Positions 24,101 to 33,714 are shown, numbered from the stretch's first letter. The stretch: DNA of 64,000 nt from JBBPZK01 sp965219175 (GCA_965219175.1 CBDCNI010000001.1:682001-746000), one strand, 5' to 3'. A program made the numbers and translations. Notes: generated by a model not told the origin, from the sequence alone.

Positions 24101-25431
24101 CCGTTCCCGCCACCCGTCTCAGCTACAGACGTATCCGTCTCCGTCACGCTGGTCTCCACGCTCTCCGCTTGCTTCCTGGCGGTGTTCGCCAGGACGGGCT
24201 CTTTTTCCGCGTCCGGGGTCGCGAATTGCATGAGCATCCGCCGCAGGGTGTTTTGTTCTTCGCCTTCCGGCATCGTTTGGAGTATACGTCGGAGGTGTTT
24301 GGTCGAGCCGGCCTTGATGAGCGCCCGGATCGCGCGCCGGGAACGCTCTCCGATATCTCCGGTCGCCGCGAGTTCTTCAACGAGTCGCTGGGTTATGCCC
24401 TGGGCTTCGAGGGTGGCGGCCGCCCGGTGGCGGGCGAAGCGGTCTTCGCCTTCCAGAACGTCGACCAGAGCGTACTCGCCGACTGTTCCGAGGTTGACGA
24501 GGGCGCGGGCGGCGTTCAGGCGCACCCACCACTCGCGGTCGGTCGCCAGTTCTTTCAAGGTCGGGATGGCCGAAACGTCGCCTATCATGCGCAGCGCGTT
24601 CGCCGCCTGCGCCCGGACGGGCCAGTCCTCGTCTCCGGCGGCGTCTAGGAGCGTCGGGACGTAGTCTGGGTCGCCGATCTTGCCCAGCGACAGGGTGGCC
24701 TGCGCCCTGAGGTCGGTTTCACGGTCTCCGCGTACTATCTCTTCCAGCGCCGGCCCGCCCTCGGAGGTACGCAGGTTGCCGAGGACCCTGGCCGCGAGGA
24801 TGGGAGAGCGGCGGTCTTCACCCGAGAGAGTTTCCACCAGCGGCCCGACGGCCGCGACCCCGACGCGCTCCAGGTTTTCGGCCACCCGGAGGCGGGTGAG
24901 CTCCGAAGGGTCCCGTAGGGTCCCGGCGAGTGCTTGCGCCGCCTCCGGCGTCCCGATGCGGGCTAGCGCACGCGCCCCGACCGCCCGAACCGTCTCGTCT
25001 TCGTCGGAGAGAAGTTCCGAGAGGGGGCCGGCGGCGGGTGGACCTCCGAGAAAGCCGAGGTATTCGCCGGCCCTTGCCCGGTCCCAACGCCGGCTGGAGC
25101 GGAGCATGGAAATATACCTCTCCACCAGGCCGACCCCTGCGGCCAACCGCAAGATACGCTCCTGCTCGGAGCCGCGCAGAACTTTCAGATACTCGACTAT
25201 GGCGGTTGCGAGAGCATCCATCTCCCGAGGGCGCAGCCGCCGGAGACGACGCCTCACCTGTCCCGTCGCCAGGAACTCGTCCAGGATGGCGTAGACTCTT
25301 TGCGACCGCGCCTCCATGCGGCGCTGTTTGACCGAGCGGGCGGTCCTGTTCCCTATCGTCAGGAGTACGGCGAGCACGTTGAGGCCAAGCATGACTGCGA
25401 ATGCGATCTCTACTAATTCGAGGCTCTTCAT
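24097..25431 (-). CDS. Membrane-anchored HEAT-repeat protein
   Basis: 444 residues. One N-terminal membrane segment (about 6-26) is followed by a basic stretch and about eight HEAT/PBS-lyase-type repeats (for example VRAVGARALARIGTPEAAQALAGTL, LRAQATLSLGKIGDPDYVPTLLDAAGD, VRLNAARALVNLGTV), then a low-complexity Thr/Glu tail (ESVETSVTETDTSVAETGG). HEAT arrays are protein-binding scaffolds. As first gene of the operon and translationally coupled to the synthase, it probably scaffolds or regulates the synthase on the cytoplasmic face. Minus-strand TACAAT and TATAAA lie 5-20 bases before the ATG. Confidence 0.85.
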   Translation of the reverse strand: MKSLELVEIAFAVMLGLNVLAVLLTIGNRTARSVKQRRMEARSQRVYAILDEFLATGQVRRRLRRLRPREMDALATAIVEYLKVLRGSEQERILRLAAGVGLVERYISMLRSSRRWDRARAGEYLGFLGGPPAAGPLSELLSDEDETVRAVGARALARIGTPEAAQALAGTLRDPSELTRLRVAENLERVGVAAVGPLVETLSGEDRRSPILAARVLGNLRTSEGGPALEEIVRGDRETDLRAQATLSLGKIGDPDYVPTLLDAAGDEDWPVRAQAANALRMIGDVSAIPTLKELATDREWWVRLNAARALVNLGTVGEYALVDVLEGEDRFARHRAAATLEAQGITQRLVEELAATGDIGERSRRAIRALIKAGSTKHLRRILQTMPEGEEQNTLRRMLMQFATPDAEKEPVLANTARKQAESVETSVTETDTSVAETGGGNG

Positions 25432-25521
25432 ATCTTCTTTATATTGTAGTCCGGCTTACAGTAGAGCTTTAACCTGGCTGCAGATTGGGTTTATCCTCTA
25501 TAGAATAAGGCAGGAGGAGGC

Positions 25522-25950
25522 GTGTACGAAGATGTGCGGAGGTACCTGGTGGGCGCGAAGGGCGTCGCGACAATACTCATAGCTGACGACGACCGGATCA
25601 TCCGGCGCATAGTCTCCGTGAAACTCTCGGGGCTCGGTTACACGGTCTCCGAGGCTGCCGACGGCCAGGAAGCTATCGACCAAATCGGGGAGACGCTCCC
25701 GGACCTCGTGATAACGGACAGCCAGATGCCAAAGGTGGGCGGCATACAGTTGATCCGGGCGCTCCGGGGGAGCGCCAACCCGGAGTTGGCCTCCTTGCCG
25801 ATCATCATGCTCACCTCCCGGAGCGGCGAGCGTGACGTGATCGAAGGTCTCGAAGCGGGCCTCGACGACTACGTGATAAAACCCTTTTCCCCGGACGAGC
25901 TTGCCGCCAGGGTCCGCACTGTCCTCTGGCGAGTGAAGAGAAACAACTAA
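25522..25950 (+). CDS. Stand-alone receiver (CheY-like) response regulator
   Basis: 142 residues from GTG 25522 with AGGAGGAGG upstream and TAGAAT at 25501-25506. A single receiver domain: ILIADDDRIIRRIV (acidic pocket), VITDSQMPKVGG (phospho-acceptor Asp), IIMLTSRSGERD (Thr/Ser switch), DYVIKPFSPDEL (Lys). No output domain. It is divergent from the HEAT-GT2-GH operon with a 90-base gap and convergent with the receiver-GGDEF gene, so it may relay the hybrid-kinase signal to the synthase; that is inference. Confidence 0.87.
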   Translation: MYEDVRRYLVGAKGVATILIADDDRIIRRIVSVKLSGLGYTVSEAADGQEAIDQIGETLPDLVITDSQMPKVGGIQLIRALRGSANPELASLPIIMLTSRSGERDVIEGLEAGLDDYVIKPFSPDELAARVRTVLWRVKRNN

Positions 25951-25968
25951 GGCCGTAGATAAACTACT

Positions 25969-26913
25969 CTACAGAGAATCGCTTTGGACTCGTATCCGGT
26001 TCCGCCCGGATTCTTTGGCTCTATATAGGGCCGTATCTGCCTCTTTGAGAAGCTCATCCTCGGACTTGGGCTCCGTCGGCGTGAGTTCCGCGACACCGGC
26101 GCTGATGGTTACTACTTCCGCCCCGTCCCGAGCTTCGTGCGGTATGGCGAGTCCCTCTATGGCGCGTCGCATGCGCTCCGCCGCGTGGGTGGAGTCTTCC
26201 AGAGACTGCTCCGGTAGTATGACGAGGAACTCTTCTCCACCGTAGCGGTAGGCTGTGTCGCCGCTGCGGAGATGCCCGGAGATGGTGTTCGCGACCCGAC
26301 GGAGGATTTCGTCTCCGGCCAGGTGTCCGTAGTGGTCGTTGTAGCGCTTGAAGAAGTCCACGTCATAGAGCACGGCGCCGTAGGAGTGTCCGTAGCGCTC
26401 TACGCGTCCACTCAAGTTCTGCAAGTCTTCGTGCAGCCGGAGCCGGTTGCCAAGGCCGGTCAACGGGTCCTGGCGAGCCTGCTCGAAGAGGCGCAAGTTC
26501 ATCTCCCCGAGCGCGGCGTTCTGGTCCGTGAGACGCTGGTGGAGCGAGGTCACGCGAGAGGCCGATACCAGGCGCACCTGCAACTCGTCCCGGTCCAGCG
26601 GTTTCGACAAGTAGTCGTCCGCCCCGGCTTCGAGGCCCTCCAGCAGGTGGTCCCGGTCCCCGAGGGCTGTTAGGAAGATGAAGTACGTGTAATTTTCCCG
26701 ATCATCTTCCCGGATGTGGCGGCAGAGCTGGACGCCGTCCATGCCCGGCATCATCCAGTCGCTGATGACGAGGTCCAGGTCCGGTAATGTCTGGTATATC
26801 TCCCACGCCTCCCAACCGTCGGTTGCGACCAGACACTCGTGTCCGAACTTCTCTACGGCGCGCCGTAGGATCAGCCGAGAGACGGCGTCGTCTTCCGCGA
26901 TCAACACTTTCAC
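25969..26913 (-). CDS. Receiver-GGDEF diguanylate cyclase
   Basis: 314 residues. Residues about 1-120: receiver with LIAEDDAVS, LVISDWMMPGMDG (phospho-acceptor) and DYLSKPLDRDEL. A short coiled linker (VTSLHQRLTDQNAALGEMNLRLFEQARQ) leads to a GGDEF domain with DPLTGLGNR, VDFFKRYNDHYGH, the active site GGEEF and an RSGD inhibitory I-site five residues before it. It should make cyclic di-GMP from two GTP when phosphorylated, with product inhibition. It starts 10 bases after the hybrid-kinase stop, so both form one operon. No PilZ or EAL domain was seen in the window. Confidence 0.92.
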   Translation of the reverse strand: MKVLIAEDDAVSRLILRRAVEKFGHECLVATDGWEAWEIYQTLPDLDLVISDWMMPGMDGVQLCRHIREDDRENYTYFIFLTALGDRDHLLEGLEAGADDYLSKPLDRDELQVRLVSASRVTSLHQRLTDQNAALGEMNLRLFEQARQDPLTGLGNRLRLHEDLQNLSGRVERYGHSYGAVLYDVDFFKRYNDHYGHLAGDEILRRVANTISGHLRSGDTAYRYGGEEFLVILPEQSLEDSTHAAERMRRAIEGLAIPHEARDGAEVVTISAGVAELTPTEPKSEDELLKEADTALYRAKESGRNRIRVQSDSL

Positions 26914-26923
26914 GTCAGCACCT

Positions 26924-29900
26924 TCACGATTTCACGTCCTCGCTGATAGCTTCCAGCAGGGCGGGACGGACTCTCTCGAACTCTTCTTCCAACCGCCCGA
27001 GTAGGTTCGCCGCCCCGGAGATATCCCCGGAAACTCCGGCTTCTTGGAGGTCCGACGAGGTCTGTTGCATTCTCTTGACGCCCATATTGCCGCAGCTTCC
27101 CTTCAAGGAGTGGGCGGCCCGTTCGATCTCCTCAGCGTCACCTATTTGTATGGCGTCCCGGAGTACGTCCAGGCGCGCGGAAGCGTCCTCTAAGAACATC
27201 CCGACCAATTCCGCGAGGAGGTCTGTCTCTCCTTCTTCCTGAAGCTCTCGCAGACCTTCCAGCACAGCGAGGTCCAGCGAGTCATCGTCAGTAACGCTAC
27301 TGGCAATGCCGCCACCAGCGCTGCCGTTGACGGGGGCTTCGGAGGCTCGCGGGTCCTGGACGGAGACCCAACTATCCAGGACACTGCTAAGGTCTTCGGG
27401 CTTGACGGGCTTTGAGAGGTAATCGTCCATGCCTGCTTCGAGCGCCTTCTCTCTATCTCCCTGCAGGGCATTGGCGGTCATCGCTATAATCGGGATGTGT
27501 CGCGTTCCCCCGGACTCTCGCTCGCCGCGACGGACTTCGGTCGTCGCTTCGTAACCGTCCAGCTCTGGCATCTGGCAGTCCATCAGCACGGCGTCGTATG
27601 ATGCTTCACCGAGGGCGCGCACGGCCTCGACCCCATTCGAGACGACGTCTACCCTGTAGCCGAGGTTCTGTAGCATCCGGGTGGCGACTTTCTGGTTTAC
27701 GGGGTTGTCTTCGGCGACGAGTATCCGGTGACTTCTTCCGTTAGCGGAGACCGTATCCTCGGAAGGGGTCCCTATTTCGACGATAGATGTTCCTTCCGCG
27801 TCGGAGTAGCCCATCATCGCCGTGAGGGCGTTGTGGAGGTTCGACTGGCGCACGGGTTTTGTCAGGTGCGTCTCTATCCCGGCTTCCAGAGCTTCTTTGC
27901 GGATGTTCTGGTGGATCAGGGAAGTCAGGAGCATGAGACGGGTTCCTGCCAGGTCCGGGTCGGATTTGATCTTCTCGGCCAGCTCCAGCCCGTCCATGTC
28001 CGGCATCTGCATGTCGAGGATCGCCAGGTCGTAGGGTTCCCCCTCTGAGGCGGCTTCCCGCATCATTTCGAGGGCGCGGGGACCGTCCTCCGCGCTGTCG
28101 TTGCGGCTGCCCCAGGCAGAGACCTGGTGGCGTAGGATCCTCCGGTTGGTCTTGTTGTCATCCACGATCAGGAGCCGCACGTCGCGCAAGTCCTCACGAG
28201 GCGACGGGGCGGCGGGTGTTACTCCCGTTTGCTCCTCCAACGGCGCCGTGAACCAGAAGGTGCTCCCCTCGCCCGGTGTGCTCTCGACCCCGATCTCACC
28301 GCCCATCAACCCGACGATGCGTTGGCAGATCGCCAGCCCGAGCCCGGTGCCGCCGTAGCGGCGGGTGGTCGAAGCGTCGGCCTGGGAGAACGCCTGGAAC
28401 AGCCGCTCCCGCTGCTCGGGAGTTACGCCGATTCCGGTATCCCTGACCTCGAAACGCATCCTCAACGTGTCCCCGCTCTCCTCCACGCGCCGGGCGTGCA
28501 GGATCACCTCGCCGCTCTCGGTAAACTTGATCGCGTTGTTGACGAGGTTCGTGAAGACTTGCCGGAGCCTGAATGGGTCCCCGCGCAGTGCCGTCGGCAC
28601 GTCCCCCTCGATAAAGCTGGCGAGTTCCAGACCTTTGCCGTGGGCCACGTTTGCGAACAGACCCGCGACCTGTTCGATCGTCTCTCGCAGGTCGAAGTCC
28701 ATGATCTCCAACTGCACCCTTCCCGCCTCGATCTTCGAGAAGTCGAGAATGTCGTTTATGATCCTGAGTAGGGCGTCGCCGGATTCGCCGACCGTCTCGG
28801 CGTAATCTCGTTGATCGGGCGTGAGGTCGGTGTCTAGCAGTAGCTCCGTCATCCCGATAACTCCGTTCATCGGGGTGCGGATCTCGTGGCTCATGTTCGC
28901 CAGGAACTCGCTCTTGGCCCGGTTCGCGTCCTCCGCCGCCTCCTTGGCCGCTTTTAGTTCCTCCTCGGCCAGGTGGGCTTCGAGAGAGCGGCCGATGCTC
29001 TGCGCGATCAACTCCACTATATCCCGCTCTTGCTCCGTGAAAGGCCGGCGGGGCTTCACGGAACTGAAGTGAAGGGTGCCGTAGATCTCATCCCCGACCC
29101 AGATCGGCGTGCTTACAAAAGACTCCAGTTTGAAGTCGCGGTACGCCGGGCGGCAACTCAGCCTCTCGTCGGAGCCGACGTTGCTGCTGTACGAGGTCCG
29201 CAGCGTGCTGATTACATCGTCGCAGTACGTGTCTCTCAGGTCGAAAACCATTCCTGCTTCGAGTCCAACGTCCGCCGCGGCCGCTAGGATCGTGAAGTTC
29301 TCGCCTTCTATGTGGCTGATGATCCCAACGTCGAGGTCGAGGATGTCACGCCCCGTGTGCAGGTAGTCCGAGAACAACTCTTCCAGATCTTCGTAGTCGG
29401 TGGTACTTATGCGGTGGAGTTGTTTGAGGTTTGACGAGAATCCTGAGATGGCGCTCGACTTGTCCAGTATCTCTTCTTCGGCCCGCTTACGCTCCGCCAC
29501 ACGGCCGATCTGCACCCCGATTTGCGCCATGATCTCCAACAGTCGCTCGTCCGCCTCCACGACCTCCGTGGAGAAGAACTCCAGCACGGCCATGACATCG
29601 CCGCCCTCCAGCACCGGGAACGCGAACCCGGCCCTGACACCCAAATCGTCCACCTTCTTTACCCTCGGGCAGTCTGTATCTTTGCTTATGTCTCGCGCCC
29701 AGGCAGGCTCCTTGCTGCGCCACACGCGGCCCGGCAGCCCTTCTCCCTCGGCGAAGGTGGTCTCCGCGGTGATCTTCTTGAAAGTGTCGAAGCACTCCGG
29801 GTCCTCCAAATGCCAGATGTCCGTGGAGACGAGTTCCCCGGAGCTTTCGTCGACCAGGTAGACGTGTCCCACCGGCCATCCAGTGTACGACCAGAGCAGC

Positions 29901-31888
29901 TCCAGGCAGACGCGCGTCGCCTCCTCCATGTCGGTGACCTCGTTGGCCGTAGTCGAAACCATCTGTAGTAACTGGACGAGGTTGCTGTTGATCTTGACTT
30001 CCTCTTCGGCCTGTTTCTGTTCGGTGATGTCCTGCACGGTCCCGAACATCTGCAGCGGCTTCTTATCTTCGTCGAAGGAGATCTTCGCCCGACGGGAGAC
30101 TATGCGCGTAGAGCCGTCCGGTAGGACTATCCGATGGCTAAAGTTGTATGGTTCGCCTTCGTAGAGCGCCTTCCTTACGGATTCCTCGATCAGCCCTCTG
30201 TCGTCGGGGTGGATTATCTCCATGAACTTTTCGTAGGTTGGCTCTACACCTCCAGGCTGGTAGCCGTAGATGCGATATACCTCCTCGGACCACGACAGCT
30301 TCCCGGTCGTTATGTCCCACTCCCAGTTGCCCACGTGCGCTATCCGCTGTGCCTCTGCGAGGTTATCCGTGCTCTTGCGCCGTTCCTCTTCAGCCTGCTT
30401 TCGTTCGGTGATATCGCGGATGATCCCGGTAAACGACCGATCCTCCCCCTCGTCCATCTCACCGAGGGAGAGTTCCAGTGGGAACTCCTCACCATCTTTG
30501 CGCAGTCCGGCCAATTCCACCGTACCTCGGCCTATCACGTGCGCGTCGCCGGTCTCGAGGTAACGGTGGAAGCCCGCCTCGTGCGCCCCCCGGAACCGCT
30601 CCGGCATGATCTTCTTGAGCGGCCGGCCGATAACCTCGTCGGGTGTGTAGCCGAAGATGCGCTCGGCCCCCTGGTTGAAGGAGCGGATGACGCCGTCGGT
30701 CGTCATGGTCAGGATCGCGTCTGAAGCCGTATCCACGACGGCGCGGTGACGGGCCTCACTCTGTTTTAATTCCCTCTCGGACCGTTTGCGCTCTGTGATG
30801 TCGCGCAACGCCGTTACCCGGACGGATCGCCCCCTGTAGTGGGACATCTTTCCCTGGACCTCAGCCTCCAAGGTCGTCCCGTCTTTTCTGAGCAACAGTA
30901 CCTCGTAAGGCTTTTCGTAGCCGGAGGAGATGTTCCGACGTACCAGCTCTTGCCACTCCGGCGTGACCACTTCCGTCGCGTTCATCCCAACGGTCTCTCC
31001 GGGTTCGTACCCGAGTAGGTCGGCGAAGGCCCAGTTTACCTCCAGTATCTCTCCCTGCGCGGTAATGGCAATGCCCTCGAAGGCGGCTTCGGAGAGGCTT
31101 CGGAACCGCTCTTCGCTCTCTTGCGCCTGCTCCTCGGCCTGCTGGCGGATCTCGACCATCCGGTTGAAAGAGGTAGCGACCTCCCCTAGCTCGTCGTTCG
31201 TATCTAGTTGGATCCTATGGTCCAATTCGCCCCGACGGACCCTGTCCGCCCCCTCTTTAAGCTCGTGTACGCTGCCGACGATCCTGCGCCCGATCAGGAA
31301 CGCAGTGACGCCGCCGACGACCAGCCCGAGAACGAGTACGCCGAAGATAGCCTCGTAGACTCGTGTCAGAGAGTTCCCGGCGTTTTCTTGCGCGGCGTCT
31401 AACTGCTGGTTCGTCTGCTTCTGCACCCCTCCGTCGAGCGTGTCGTTGAGGTCCGCCTGCAGCTTCGAGAACTTCTCTATGTCCTGCTGGGGTACGTTGC
31501 CGCTTGATTTCTTGTTCATCAGCGACTCGCCGGCCGCCGTGTATTCCCTATACAGTGAGTCGATCTTTTTAGCCTGGGCCTTTTCGCCGGGGGTGTCGAC
31601 CAGGTTCTCGTAGCGGCTCTTGTACTTCTCGAAGTCCGCTTCGTCTTGCTTCACCCGATCCCGGTACTTCTGGTCGCCAAGTTCGAGGTACGTCCTGACG
31701 TCACGTCCGATCTCGCCCATGTTTATTTCCATCTCGTAGGAGGCGGCGCGGGCTGGTTCCTGGACGTTTCTTATGTTCCCGAGATCCCTCTGTATGGACA
31801 TGACGCTACTGACGATGAGCAGGCAGGCCAGAGCCAGGATCAAGAGCAGGACACCGAAGCCGATCCACAACCTGCGCGCGATCGTCAT
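26924..31888 (-). CDS. Large hybrid sensor histidine kinase (HAMP-PAS3-GAF2-HisKA-HATPase-REC2-Hpt)
   Basis: 1654 residues. Order: membrane segment (7-29), helical extracytoplasmic domain of CHASE3/4HB type (30-180), second membrane segment (about 184-205), HAMP, three PAS domains each ended by a DITERK/DITEQK motif, two GAF domains, HisKA with NMSHEIRTPMNG (phospho-His1001), HATPase (FTNLVNNAIKFT, DTGIGV, GGTGLGLAI), two receivers (Asp1292 in LDMQMPDMDG, Asp1437 in MDCQMPELDG) and an Hpt domain (His1593 in AAHSLKGSCG). This is a full internal phosphorelay; the receiver-GGDEF protein encoded 10 bases downstream is the likely final acceptor. Signal unknown. Confidence 0.92.
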   Translation of the reverse strand: MTIARRLWIGFGVLLLILALACLLIVSSVMSIQRDLGNIRNVQEPARAASYEMEINMGEIGRDVRTYLELGDQKYRDRVKQDEADFEKYKSRYENLVDTPGEKAQAKKIDSLYREYTAAGESLMNKKSSGNVPQQDIEKFSKLQADLNDTLDGGVQKQTNQQLDAAQENAGNSLTRVYEAIFGVLVLGLVVGGVTAFLIGRRIVGSVHELKEGADRVRRGELDHRIQLDTNDELGEVATSFNRMVEIRQQAEEQAQESEERFRSLSEAAFEGIAITAQGEILEVNWAFADLLGYEPGETVGMNATEVVTPEWQELVRRNISSGYEKPYEVLLLRKDGTTLEAEVQGKMSHYRGRSVRVTALRDITERKRSERELKQSEARHRAVVDTASDAILTMTTDGVIRSFNQGAERIFGYTPDEVIGRPLKKIMPERFRGAHEAGFHRYLETGDAHVIGRGTVELAGLRKDGEEFPLELSLGEMDEGEDRSFTGIIRDITERKQAEEERRKSTDNLAEAQRIAHVGNWEWDITTGKLSWSEEVYRIYGYQPGGVEPTYEKFMEIIHPDDRGLIEESVRKALYEGEPYNFSHRIVLPDGSTRIVSRRAKISFDEDKKPLQMFGTVQDITEQKQAEEEVKINSNLVQLLQMVSTTANEVTDMEEATRVCLELLWSYTGWPVGHVYLVDESSGELVSTDIWHLEDPECFDTFKKITAETTFAEGEGLPGRVWRSKEPAWARDISKDTDCPRVKKVDDLGVRAGFAFPVLEGGDVMAVLEFFSTEVVEADERLLEIMAQIGVQIGRVAERKRAEEEILDKSSAISGFSSNLKQLHRISTTDYEDLEELFSDYLHTGRDILDLDVGIISHIEGENFTILAAAADVGLEAGMVFDLRDTYCDDVISTLRTSYSSNVGSDERLSCRPAYRDFKLESFVSTPIWVGDEIYGTLHFSSVKPRRPFTEQERDIVELIAQSIGRSLEAHLAEEELKAAKEAAEDANRAKSEFLANMSHEIRTPMNGVIGMTELLLDTDLTPDQRDYAETVGESGDALLRIINDILDFSKIEAGRVQLEIMDFDLRETIEQVAGLFANVAHGKGLELASFIEGDVPTALRGDPFRLRQVFTNLVNNAIKFTESGEVILHARRVEESGDTLRMRFEVRDTGIGVTPEQRERLFQAFSQADASTTRRYGGTGLGLAICQRIVGLMGGEIGVESTPGEGSTFWFTAPLEEQTGVTPAAPSPREDLRDVRLLIVDDNKTNRRILRHQVSAWGSRNDSAEDGPRALEMMREAASEGEPYDLAILDMQMPDMDGLELAEKIKSDPDLAGTRLMLLTSLIHQNIRKEALEAGIETHLTKPVRQSNLHNALTAMMGYSDAEGTSIVEIGTPSEDTVSANGRSHRILVAEDNPVNQKVATRMLQNLGYRVDVVSNGVEAVRALGEASYDAVLMDCQMPELDGYEATTEVRRGERESGGTRHIPIIAMTANALQGDREKALEAGMDDYLSKPVKPEDLSSVLDSWVSVQDPRASEAPVNGSAGGGIASSVTDDDSLDLAVLEGLRELQEEGETDLLAELVGMFLEDASARLDVLRDAIQIGDAEEIERAAHSLKGSCGNMGVKRMQQTSSDLQEAGVSGDISGAANLLGRLEEEFERVRPALLEAISEDVKS

Positions 31889-32045
31889 GCTTGCTCTCGT
31901 CTTGCCTGTTGGCTCCCGAATCTATCTTCCATCAACCGCTACCGGACCTCGCCTCTACCTGTGACATGCCTGCGAGATGGTTATCGGAACAAACAGCTTC
32001 TCACTTTAGGCTCTCGCTCGGGGGAGAGATTTCTTCCAAGCTCTC

Positions 32046-32795
32046 CTAGAAACGGGGCAGGCGTACGGTGAAAGTCGAGCCTTCGCCGGGCGTGCTCTCC
32101 ACCGAGACCCGGCCGCCGTGGTTCGCGGCGACGTGTCGGACGATGGAGAGTCCGAGACCCGTGCCGCCGGTCTCTTTCGAGCGGGCCTTGTCCACCCGGT
32201 AGAAGCGCTCGAAGATCCGGGCGAGCTTCCCTTCCGGGATGCCGATGCCTGTATCCGAGATGCTGATTACCAACTCCGTCTCCTCCGTGCGGCCGATCAC
32301 CTCGACCCTGCCACCCGGCGGCGTGTACTTGACCGCGTTGTCAACCAGGTTGCTGAACATCGAGGCCAGTTGCGTCTCGTCCCCGAGTATTTCGTACCGG
32401 CCGGCCTCGCCGAACCGCTTCCACCGGAGGGTGATGTCCTTGTAGCGGGCGACTTGCTTCGAGCGCGAGAGGACCGTCATCAGTACACCGCGCACGTCTA
32501 CCGGCTGGGGGCTTGCGACCTCCCTCTCGCTCTCCAGACGCGCTAGGTCAAGGAGGTCCGTTATGAGGCGGCCGAGGCGCTCGGTCTCGTCCCTGAGTTG
32601 GCCGGCGAAGACCCGCGCCTGCTCCGGGTCGTCGTCTATAGCTTCGATCAGGCTCTCGGCGAGCAGCCTCAGGCTCGTCGCCGGTGTCTTTAGCTCGTGC
32701 GAGACGTTGGCGACGAAATCTCGCCGGATCTTATTGACCCGCTGCAAGTCCACGGGATCTCCGCGTCCTCCACTATTTTCTCTACTCTCCAGCAC
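32046..32795 (-). CDS. Cytosolic PhoR-like sensor histidine kinase without sensor domain
   Basis: 249 residues from GTG 32795, 6 bases after the response regulator stop. It begins almost directly with the dimerisation helix: RRDFVANVSHELKTPATSLRLLAESL (phospho-His), then N box MFSNLVDNAVKYTPPGG, G1 ISDTGIGIP, F box FERFYRVDKARSKETGGTGLGLSIV and G2. Sequence is closest in style to PhoR/SenX3 kinases, but the usual membrane and PAS regions are missing. No open frame in the upstream region supplies them. The signal must come from a partner protein, or the kinase acts by default. Confidence 0.88.
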   Translation of the reverse strand: MLESRENSGGRGDPVDLQRVNKIRRDFVANVSHELKTPATSLRLLAESLIEAIDDDPEQARVFAGQLRDETERLGRLITDLLDLARLESEREVASPQPVDVRGVLMTVLSRSKQVARYKDITLRWKRFGEAGRYEILGDETQLASMFSNLVDNAVKYTPPGGRVEVIGRTEETELVISISDTGIGIPEGKLARIFERFYRVDKARSKETGGTGLGLSIVRHVAANHGGRVSVESTPGEGSTFTVRLPRF

Positions 32796-32801
32796 CGCGG
32801 A

Positions 32802-33575
32802 TTACTTCTTCTCTCGCGCGGCGAGCGACCGCTCTTTGAGGCCGGAGTCCTCCGAACCGCCTTTCTCCGAGGACGCTTCCCGCGGCGTATCGAAGCGGTA
32901 GCCGAGGCCGCGGGCGGTTTGGATATATTCGTAAGACGACTTCTCGGAGAGGGCCGCCCGGATGCGCCGGATATGGACGTCTATGGTTCGCGAGGAGCCG
33001 ACGCCCGCGTGTCCCCAGACCTCTTTCGCCAGCTCCTCCCGGCTCCTAAGCTCTCCCGGCCTGGACGCGAGCGCCGCCAGAAGCTCGAATTCTTTTAGTC
33101 TTAGGCCGAGCGGCTCCCCCTTTACCCGCGCCACGAAATTCTTCGTGTCCAGCTCGAGGTCGCCGGCTTCGAGCACCTTGCCCCGGCCGCCGGGCTTGGC
33201 GTTGCTCCTCTTGAGGTTCGCGCCTATCCGAGCCAGAAGCTCCTTCATGCCGAAAGGCTTGGTCACGTAGTCGTCCGCCCCGGCCTCGAAGCCGCGGACC
33301 TTATCCTCCTCGGCGTCCTTTGCGGTGATCATGACGATGACCACCTCCTCGTCGTGCTCCCGGACACGCTCGCACACCTGTATACCGCTCTCGCCGGGGA
33401 GCATTATGTCCAGCAGAATAAGGTCGGGACGCATCTTGCGGGCGAGCTTCAATGCCTCCGCGCCGGTAGTCGTGCGGCTAACGCCGAAACCCTGCTTTGA
33501 GAGGTTGTAGGAGAGGGTTTCGAGGATCGCCACGTCGTCTTCTACTATCAGGATCTCTGCTTTGTTCTCGGCCAC
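32802..33575 (-). CDS. OmpR/PhoB-type response regulator
   Basis: 257 residues from GTG 33575 (MAENKAEILIVEDD), chosen because GGAGAG lies about 7 bases upstream; the frame continues 11 codons further without support. Receiver: VEDDVAILETLSYNL, LILLDIMLPGESG (phospho-Asp), VIMITAKDAEEDKV, DDYVTKPFGMKEL. DNA-binding winged helix: LRLKEFELLAALASRPGELRSREELAKEVWG, SSRTIDVHIRRIRAAL, ARGLGYRFD. The last 30 residues are a charged tail. Paired with the sensorless kinase; phosphate genes (pst, phoU) are not nearby, so its regulon is open. Confidence 0.9.
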   Translation of the reverse strand: MAENKAEILIVEDDVAILETLSYNLSKQGFGVSRTTTGAEALKLARKMRPDLILLDIMLPGESGIQVCERVREHDEEVVIVMITAKDAEEDKVRGFEAGADDYVTKPFGMKELLARIGANLKRSNAKPGGRGKVLEAGDLELDTKNFVARVKGEPLGLRLKEFELLAALASRPGELRSREELAKEVWGHAGVGSSRTIDVHIRRIRAALSEKSSYEYIQTARGLGYRFDTPREASSEKGGSEDSGLKERSLAAREKK

Positions 33576-33714
33576 CGCAATCTCTCCTACATCGCCTGTT
33601 AGGAACATGACAAGTATAAACGCTGCTCTCCGCTACTTCACTTCCCATGCCAACCGCCGGTACAATGCGGCAGACTTCGAGAACGGCGTTTGGAGAGCGA
33701 GAGGAGCGAGAGTA

